Shown one piece after another: positions 58,358-64,000 of a DNA stretch of 64,000 nucleotides. Below the pieces are notes generated by a model. The model had not been told where the DNA came from and did no database searches. It saw only the letters and a program-made list of their open reading frames with translations. Source of the DNA: JAUSIK01 sp964547875 (lineage in GTDB: Archaea; Nanobdellota; Nanobdellia; Pacearchaeales; GW2011-AR1). How positions within the stretch are numbered: position 1 is the stretch's first letter; each line of letters opens with the position of its first letter. The stretch covers positions 62,001 through 126,000 of the forward strand of contig CAZJPE010000001.1 in NCBI GenBank assembly GCA_964547875.1, given 5' to 3'. Position numbers and translations under genes: made by a program.

Positions 58358-59437
58358 ATGGAAATAAAAAGCAAGCTTTTGCTGGAGACAAAAGATTTTA
58401 AGCCGAGTTTTAAAGATTGGGAGATAAGGGGCGTGTTAAATCCTGCGGCAATCAGATTAGCTGATAAGAGAATAATGCTTTATGCGAGGATTGCGGAGAA
58501 TGCGGGGGCGCAACATGGAAATATGATAAAATGCCCTATTATATTAGGAGAGGAAAAATATAAAGTTGATTATGAAGATATAGAAAAGGCAGATATTATC
58601 AGATTGGGAAGATGGGGTGAGATGTATTTGAAAGACGGAGTATGCAGATTGCCGACTATTTCGCATTTTAAGAAAGTTATTTTAGACGAGAGCGGATTCA
58701 ACGTTGTTGAGAAATATGACAAGCCCGTTTTCACAGGAATGCCAGGAGATGGAGAGTATGGCGTTGAAGATCCTAGAATTTTAAAAATTGGGAATAAATA
58801 TTTTATGACTTATGTTTCTATTTCAACAAATGAGGGCGTTTCCACTTCTCTTGCTAGTTCAAAAGATCTTAAATTATGGAAGAGAGAAGGAATAATATTC
58901 AGGGAGCAGAATAAGGACGTTGTGATTTTTCCTGAAAAGATAAAAGGAAAATATGTTGCCCTGCATCGTCCCGAAGGATTTTTTGGGTTTAGCAGGCCGA
59001 GCATATGGATTTCCTATTCTCCTGATCTGGTTTATTGGGGAAGAGAAAAGAGTATCTTACAGCCTCGTGAAAATTCTTGGGAACATGAAAGAGTCGGGGC
59101 AGGAGCTCCTCCTATAAAAACAAAGAAAGGATGGCTTTTAATTTATCACGGCGTTAAAAATTTAGAAGCTAGGAAAATTTATAGTGGGGGAGCGGTTTTG
59201 CTTGATTTAAAGAATCCTGAAAAAATCCTAGCCAGATCGCCTAAAAATGTCCCGTTAATTGAGCCAACTCAAAATTATGAGACAAGGGGCTTTATTGACA
59301 ATGTTGTTTTTCCTACTGGAGCTGTTTTGGATTCGAATGGAAATGATTTATTGATTTATTGTGGAGGAGCTGACAGCGTGATAAGCGTTAAAAAAATAAA
59401 TATTGAAGATATTTTTAAGAGCATGGAGTATTATTGA
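58358..59437 (+). CDS. GH130 mannoside phosphorylase/mannosidase-like protein
   Basis: The five-bladed beta-propeller enzyme shows NPAAIRLADKRIMLYAR, GVEDPRIL (the EDPR motif with the catalytic Asp, 137-140), LHRPEGFF and GAGAPPIKTKKGWLLIYHG, all GH130 signatures. GH130 members phosphorolyse or hydrolyse beta-mannosides. I prefer the ATG at 58358, which gives the family's usual N-terminus. A GTG at 58295 would add 21 residues. It starts a sugar-metabolism cluster. Confidence 0.85.
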   Translation: MEIKSKLLLETKDFKPSFKDWEIRGVLNPAAIRLADKRIMLYARIAENAGAQHGNMIKCPIILGEEKYKVDYEDIEKADIIRLGRWGEMYLKDGVCRLPTISHFKKVILDESGFNVVEKYDKPVFTGMPGDGEYGVEDPRILKIGNKYFMTYVSISTNEGVSTSLASSKDLKLWKREGIIFREQNKDVVIFPEKIKGKYVALHRPEGFFGFSRPSIWISYSPDLVYWGREKSILQPRENSWEHERVGAGAPPIKTKKGWLLIYHGVKNLEARKIYSGGAVLLDLKNPEKILARSPKNVPLIEPTQNYETRGFIDNVVFPTGAVLDSNGNDLLIYCGGADSVISVKKINIEDIFKSMEYY

Positions 59438-59442
59438 TTTTT

Positions 59443-60168
59443 ATGAAAATTATTTTTCTTAAAAATAAAAAAGATGTTGGGAAGAATGCAGCTTCTATTG
59501 TAGCTGATGCAGTTAGAAAAAAATCTAATTTAGTTTTGGGATTAGCCAGTGGAAGGACAATGATTCCGCTTTATAGAGAATTAGTTAGGCTATTCAATAA
59601 TATGAAAACAAGTTTTTCGCGAGTTAGAAGCTTTAACCTTGATGAATATTCTGGCTTGAATGGGAGAGATAAAACTAGTTTGAGATATTTTATGAACAAA
59701 CATCTTTTCAACAGAGTTAATATAAAAAGAGAGAATATTCATTTTTTGGATGGAAGGACTAGAGACAAAAATAGAGAATGTAAGAAATTTGAGGATAGTA
59801 TTAAAGATTCTGGAGGAATTGATTTAATTATTTTAGGCATTGGTAGAAATGGGCATATTGGATTTAACGAGCCTGGCTCTAGCTTTAACAGCTTGACGAG
59901 GCGCGTTAAGCTAAGCGAAACGACAAGAAAAGATAATAAGAGAGTTCCAAAATATGCGTTAACAATAGGCATTAAAACTATTATGAAAGCCAGAAAAATT
60001 ATTTTACTTGCTAGTGGAAAAAATAAAGCAGATGCTGTTGGGTTAGCTGTGAAAGGCAAAATTAGCAAAGAATTACCCGCCAGCGTGTTGCGAAAACATA
60101 GAGATGTTATTTTTATCTTGGATAAATCTGCTGCGAGTTTGTTGGAAGATAACATTTACAAAAATTAG
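59443..60168 (+). CDS. nagB: Glucosamine-6-phosphate deaminase-like protein
   Basis: The 241-aa protein has GLASGRTM (phosphate binding), FNLDEY (65-69; catalytic Asp67) and GIGRNGHIGFNEPG (His138 region), the NagB signature. NagB converts glucosamine-6-phosphate to fructose-6-phosphate and ammonia. The ATG at 59443 is preferred over an in-frame TTG at 59434. It follows the GH130 gene and precedes a PIG-L deacetylase, consistent with amino-sugar use. Confidence 0.9.
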   Translation: MKIIFLKNKKDVGKNAASIVADAVRKKSNLVLGLASGRTMIPLYRELVRLFNNMKTSFSRVRSFNLDEYSGLNGRDKTSLRYFMNKHLFNRVNIKRENIHFLDGRTRDKNRECKKFEDSIKDSGGIDLIILGIGRNGHIGFNEPGSSFNSLTRRVKLSETTRKDNKRVPKYALTIGIKTIMKARKIILLASGKNKADAVGLAVKGKISKELPASVLRKHRDVIFILDKSAASLLEDNIYKN

Positions 60169-60208
60169 CATACCAATAAACTATAAAGTTTAATTCGTCA
60201 ATTATTTA

Positions 60209-60316
60209 ATGGAAAAAACAAAAGATTGGATAGATAAATCTAATGCTATAATAATAGAATGCGATGAAGATATTATTGATGAACATAGTTTAGTCTCTAA
60301 TAGCCAAGAGGGATAA
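60209..60316 (+). CDS. Possible 35-aa acidic small ORF
   Basis: MEKTKDWIDKSNAIIIECDE and 15 more residues follow a CTATAAAG box with leaderless spacing. The acidic composition and clean promoter make it plausible, but its size leaves real doubt. Confidence 0.3.
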   Translation: MEKTKDWIDKSNAIIIECDEDIIDEHSLVSNSQEG

Positions 60317-60405
60317 TTTAATAAAATATTATTAATCTAAAAATAGAAAAAAATAAAATTTAAATATACTTCAATCTTAATTAAATTAGATTAATTCAAT
60401 AAAAG

Positions 60406-60999
60406 ATGGCGAAAGCATTGTGTATTGTAGCACATCCTGATGACGAAACGATTTGGATGGGCGGGACTATATTGGGGCATAAGGAATGGGAATGGACAAT
60501 TGTTTCTTTGTGCAGAAAAGAAGATCCTGACAGATATCCAAAATTCATGGATGTATGCAACTTTTACGGGGCTTATGGAGTTATTGCTGATTTAGATGAC
60601 GAGAAATTAGAGCCGCTCTCTATTGAGGAAGTTGCAGAAAAAATAAAAAGCGTATTGCCTGATGATAGATATGATTATATTTTTACTCATGGGGAAAATG
60701 GGGAATACGGACATATAAGACACAGCGAAACTCATAGGGCTGTGAGCCTTTTATTGGAGAGTGGCGATTTAAAATGCAATGCAGTTTATTATTTTGCTTA
60801 TATTCCTGGTGAAGTCGTATCGCCTCATGATATAAATCTCAAGATTCCTGTTCCAAATAAAGAAGCTGATATGTGCATTTCATTAGACGAAGAAAAGTAT
60901 GAAGAAAAGCTTAAATTAATAACAGAATTCTACGGTTTTCATGAGAACACATTTGAAACATTAAGCTGTAATAAAGATGAGGCTTTTAATATATATTAA
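60406..60999 (+). CDS. PIG-L-family deacetylase
   Basis: The AHPDDE zinc motif (residues 9-14) and the distal GHIRHSETH segment identify a PIG-L deacetylase of 197 aa. Family members deacetylate GlcNAc or chitobiose derivatives. With the neighbouring NagB and GT4 genes, it may supply glucosamine units to glycan synthesis or breakdown. A second copy lies at 3666. Confidence 0.85.
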   Translation: MAKALCIVAHPDDETIWMGGTILGHKEWEWTIVSLCRKEDPDRYPKFMDVCNFYGAYGVIADLDDEKLEPLSIEEVAEKIKSVLPDDRYDYIFTHGENGEYGHIRHSETHRAVSLLLESGDLKCNAVYYFAYIPGEVVSPHDINLKIPVPNKEADMCISLDEEKYEEKLKLITEFYGFHENTFETLSCNKDEAFNIY

Positions 61000-61000
61000 C

Positions 61001-62191
61001 ATGAAAATTTTATTGCTTTATCCTTATCCTCTAGAGCCAGATGGGCAGAGTTTACAGGGGCATTATTTGGCAGAAGGCCTAAAAGAAAATGGCGTCGAAG
61101 TAATATCATGCGATAGGGCTGATAATTTTACAAAAGAAAAGCTATATGAAGAATTTAAACCAGACGCTGTGATAGGAATAGGCTTTTGGGGCAATGTGCC
61201 TGAATTAGTTTTGCATCCTTTAAAGCATAAAATGAACGTCGCGCCATGGTTTAATGCTGATGGGTGGGTTGCTAATTATCACGATACACTTAATGCTCTA
61301 CCCTTGTTAATTACAACTTCTGATTGGGTTAGGTCGACTTATATCAGGGATGGGGTTAAAGGTGATAATATAAAAATCTGCCATATAGGATATAATCCTT
61401 CTGTTTTTTTTTCTCGGCAAAGAGATGACGAGATAATGAATGTAAGAAGAAAATTAGGCATTGAAGACAATGAGATTATGATTTTGACTGCTGGAGGCGA
61501 TGTTACAAGCAAGGGCGCTCAGGAGATGTTGAGGGCTCTGGCAAAAATAGGGAATAGATTTACCAAATGGAAATATGTCCTTAAAATATGGCCGAGTTTC
61601 TCTGCAGACAATCATGGAAATGAAGAGAGAAAATTGATAGAGGAGTTAGGTCTGGATAAAAACAAATTTGTGTATTTGAATAATACTCTAAATCCAAGGG
61701 CAATGGCGCGCTTAATAAATGCCTGCGATATTTATGCTGCTCCCTCTAGATTAGAGGGATTTGGTATGATACAAGTTGAGGCAATGGCGTGCGGAAAGCC
61801 TGTTATTTCCATTAATGTAGGCGGGCCTAGAGATACTATTATCCACGAAAAAACTGGATTTTTAGTTGACGTTGAACACGAGATCAAATTGGAGAGAGAG
61901 TGGGTTTATCCATCAATGGGCTTTGACAAGCAGGTGCTCATAGAATTTCCCAGGCCAAAGACATTTGCTTACAGGGCAAATACAGAGCAGCTTGCTGAAT
62001 ATACTCTAAGATTAATGCAAGACAAAGAATTACGCGAGAAAATGGGAAAGGCTGCTGCAGAGCACGCTTTGAAGAATTTTCATTATAAAGTCATTGCTGG
62101 GAAAATGCTTGAGTTGATTGAAAAGAACATTTTAAATAAAAACCAGTCTACTAGTCAATTAAAACCAAGCCTTTTGTCATCGAAGAAATAG
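61001..62191 (+). CDS. GT4-family glycosyltransferase
   Basis: The GT-B protein (about 396 aa) has GDVTSKGAQEMLRAL, then APSRLEGFGMIQVEAMACGK and PVISINVGGPRDTI, the donor-binding E-x7-E region of GT4 enzymes. The ATG at 61001, one base after the deacetylase stop, gives the usual start (MKILLLYPYPLEPDG). It probably builds a surface or storage glycan. Its 3' end overlaps the convergent PIN-like gene. Confidence 0.88.
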   Translation: MKILLLYPYPLEPDGQSLQGHYLAEGLKENGVEVISCDRADNFTKEKLYEEFKPDAVIGIGFWGNVPELVLHPLKHKMNVAPWFNADGWVANYHDTLNALPLLITTSDWVRSTYIRDGVKGDNIKICHIGYNPSVFFSRQRDDEIMNVRRKLGIEDNEIMILTAGGDVTSKGAQEMLRALAKIGNRFTKWKYVLKIWPSFSADNHGNEERKLIEELGLDKNKFVYLNNTLNPRAMARLINACDIYAAPSRLEGFGMIQVEAMACGKPVISINVGGPRDTIIHEKTGFLVDVEHEIKLEREWVYPSMGFDKQVLIEFPRPKTFAYRANTEQLAEYTLRLMQDKELREKMGKAAAEHALKNFHYKVIAGKMLELIEKNILNKNQSTSQLKPSLLSSKK

Positions 62192-62736
62192 GGAAGAAAA
62201 GTAGCATGCTTTTGTATGAATGAATAGACTTCAATCTGCCCTTGAATTAAACAAGGAAAACCTTTGGGATAATTGTCTTTTATTTCTTGTGTAGTCGAAT
62301 ACACCAACTCATTCAATCTTCTATCTGATGATAAAAAAGCGACTTTATTTTGGGCATATGCAAGAGTAAAAGCTAAAGCCGCCAGATTTACATCGGCCAT
62401 TGGATATTTCTTCCATCCCTCAATAATACCTAATTTTCTAGCCTTAGGAGTTAGATATTTGACAAGAAGCTCAAAAGGGCTTGAGTTTCTTCTTTCATTA
62501 AATTTTCTAAGCTGCAATTTAGATAGATGTTCTGGGGAATTGTAGCATTGCGATTCTAAAATAATGTCTTTTGTTGTATATATGGTTTTATCATTTTTAA
62601 TAAGCTTTTTTAATTCCTCGATATAACGGCTTTGTAATGATTCAGAAGCGTTTGATGGGGATAATATAGAGGTATCTATAACAACAAATTTATTCTCCTC
62701 TACTATTTCTCTTAGACTTTTGTTTAGCTTTATCAT
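62155..62736 (-). CDS. PIN-domain-like protein (193 aa)
   Basis: KFVVIDTSILSP (Asp21), DIILESQCY (a conserved Glu), PMADVNLAALAF and VAFLSSDRRL place acidic residues as in PIN nucleases. It is larger than VapC toxins and lacks an adjacent antitoxin, so it may act in RNA processing. The 3' end overlaps the GT4 gene by 37 bases. Confidence 0.6.
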   Translation of the reverse strand: MIKLNKSLREIVEENKFVVIDTSILSPSNASESLQSRYIEELKKLIKNDKTIYTTKDIILESQCYNSPEHLSKLQLRKFNERRNSSPFELLVKYLTPKARKLGIIEGWKKYPMADVNLAALAFTLAYAQNKVAFLSSDRRLNELVYSTTQEIKDNYPKGFPCLIQGQIEVYSFIQKHATFLPYFFDDKRLGFN

Positions 62737-62774
62737 AGAAATTATTTTAAAATAAAGTATTTAAATTTTAGGAA

Positions 62775-63869
62775 TTAAATCAGACATCTTTTTGCTTCTA
62801 GAGAGCGATAGGCGAGGATATACATCCCTGCGTTCCAGGCTTGATTCGGGCCTTTGCTGGGCTTGCCTGTTTTGCCATGAAGCCACTCTGAAAAATCAGA
62901 TTTTAGATTTGCTTCTGCTAATTTTTCCAATTGTTTTTCTGCTTCGTCTATTTTGTTCTGCTTAATTAACGCCAAAACATAGAAGCCTCCGATGAATGTC
63001 CAGACTCCTGCGTTTAGATAGTTATAGGGAGTTCTTGCCCCGCAATCATTGAAATAAGGCTGCCAGTCTTTTGAGTTTTTTAATATTGGGGGGTAAATTG
63101 CTTTTATTGGATATGGCTTGGCTATATTTTCTTTTTTAATGTGCTCTAATATTTTACTTGCTTGAGATTTGTCTGCAAGTTCAAATACTATTGCCAGCAA
63201 ATTTCCTAGAGAATCAAACCATTCTCCTTTTTCGTGATAACTGCGATGATTTTTCCATCTCCAAGGCAGATAAAAAGAGCTACTCCAGAGTTTTTTATCT
63301 TTATCATTGTTTGCAATATAAAAAAGTTTTTTTGCTCTTTCTTTTTGAGTCGTGAGATTTAAAACTTTAAAATAGAGAGCCTGCGTGTTAATTGTATGGC
63401 CATAACGATGGGGAAATGCATCCTGCCAGTCTGTTGTTGGGAGCTGTTCCAGCATTCCATCTTCTCCCATGTCTTGATATGAAAGCCATGTCAATGCTTT
63501 TTGCATATTAGCCTGATATTTTTTAATTATAGATGAATCTTTATATCTTTCTTTGTAAATATAATTGCCAATGACAAACCACAATGTTGAATCTATTGAT
63601 GTGTAATCTACATGTGGTTTTCTTTTGCTGAATTTGTCAACTGCATTTGGAATCTGACCTTTTTTGCTTTGATTATTTGCAAGTGTTATTAAAGACTGCT
63701 TGAAAGTTTCTTTGAATTTATTTTCTATTAAAGAAGCTCCTAAAGAAGTTATCATAGAATCTCGGGCCCAGACAGCATCGTAGCCTGGAAAAGCTGCGTG
63801 AAAGCCGTGAGGAGTTGAGCATTTTTCCAAGACTTTTATAGCTCTTTCGTACGCCTCTTTTGTTATCAT
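62775..63869 (-). CDS. Six-hairpin glycosidase, amylo-1,6-glucosidase/GDE-like
   Basis: The 364-aa alpha-alpha-toroid protein shows AVWARDSMITSLGAS, SIDSTLWFVIGNYIY, TTDWQDAFPHRYGHTINTQA and NQAWNAGMYILAYRSLE, as in the catalytic domain of archaeal debranching enzymes (amylo-alpha-1,6-glucosidase) and related GH100/GH63 proteins. It may degrade glycogen-like polymers or other glucans. Carbohydrate genes nearby fit this. Confidence 0.75.
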   Translation of the reverse strand: MITKEAYERAIKVLEKCSTPHGFHAAFPGYDAVWARDSMITSLGASLIENKFKETFKQSLITLANNQSKKGQIPNAVDKFSKRKPHVDYTSIDSTLWFVIGNYIYKERYKDSSIIKKYQANMQKALTWLSYQDMGEDGMLEQLPTTDWQDAFPHRYGHTINTQALYFKVLNLTTQKERAKKLFYIANNDKDKKLWSSSFYLPWRWKNHRSYHEKGEWFDSLGNLLAIVFELADKSQASKILEHIKKENIAKPYPIKAIYPPILKNSKDWQPYFNDCGARTPYNYLNAGVWTFIGGFYVLALIKQNKIDEAEKQLEKLAEANLKSDFSEWLHGKTGKPSKGPNQAWNAGMYILAYRSLEAKRCLI

Positions 63870-63917
63870 TATTTTAATAGGAGAAGTTAATATTAAAATG
63901 TTTGTTTAAAACGAAAA

Positions 63918-63927
63918 GTTTATAAAT
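63918..63927 (+). promoter_or_regulatory. TATA box before the AbrB-like gene
   Basis: GTTTATAAAT lies about 30 bases before the ATG at 63952, fitting a nearly leaderless transcript. Confidence 0.5.
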
Positions 63928-63951
63928 AAGACTATTCTTACTATTCCTACT

Positions 63952-64000
63952 ATGGAAATAGAAATAGCTAAAATAACATCTAAAGGACAAATTGTCATTC
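63952..64000 (+). CDS. AbrB-type DNA-binding protein, partial
   Basis: The visible start MEIEIAKITSKGQIVI is the SpoVT/AbrB swapped-hairpin signature, common in VapB antitoxins and archaeal regulators. The rest runs off the window. Confidence 0.65.
   Translation, partial: MEIEIAKITSKGQIVI

Overview
AT-rich archaeal chromosome segment. Archaeal markers are ribosomal proteins L7Ae, S28e and L24e, Kae1, an archaeal-type TyrRS, TATA-box promoters placed for leaderless transcripts, and ATGA-coupled operons. Many small unknown proteins, a bacterial-type gyrase and surface proteins of this style suggest a small-genome DPANN lineage (Woesearchaeota/Pacearchaeota-like). That placement is inference, not a computed phylogeny.

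Layout. 1-6.1 kb: a partial PhoU/AbrB-like gene diverges from a seven-gene overlapping operon (radical SAM enzyme, methyltransferase, GT2, nucleotide-kinase-like, PIG-L deacetylase, WbqC-like, Nudix), probably for an unusual glycan or small molecule. 6.1-9.6 kb: a transposase remnant, two unrelated tyrosyl-tRNA synthetases side by side, and gene fragments. 9.6-14.2 kb: small envelope proteins, a double-hairpin repeat, a DUF192 protein, Kae1 and a VapBC pair with a palindromic operator. 14.2-27.3 kb: a large surface protein, a ribosomal-protein operon interleaved with unknown small genes, gyrB-X-gyrA with an HNH-containing intein in gyrA, DoxX, a secreted protein that is about 31% tyrosine, and small regulators.

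27.6-50.6 kb: a ~23 kb element integrated at tRNA-Asp(GTC). It is bounded by a 12-bp direct repeat of the tRNA 3' end with inverted arms beside each copy, and encodes a tyrosine recombinase next to attR. Its cargo is a ~16 kb tightly packed Rhs/Tc-type operon: a 1520-aa SpvB/FG-GAP/YD 'B-like' protein, a 1122-aa 'C-like' Rhs protein, then a row of truncated Rhs cassettes with different C-terminal tips. Most tips are followed by a small immunity-like gene. One pair is recognisably barnase-like RNase plus barstar. Three tips end in the same Cys-rich tail (GC-x-x-[IV]-MSC-[AI]). A HepT-MntA toxin-antitoxin pair lies inside the array. This is the most interesting system in the window.

50.8-64 kb: small unknown genes, a membrane/AlbA_2 protein, a decayed gene, a possible RiPP-like locus (71-aa peptide, radical SAM/SPASM enzyme, APH-type kinase, histidine phosphatase), an XPD/DinG-like helicase, and a sugar cluster (GH130, NagB-like deaminase, PIG-L deacetylase, GT4, six-hairpin glycosidase). 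The window ends in the start of an AbrB-type gene.

Functions are assigned by eye from motifs. No database search was run.
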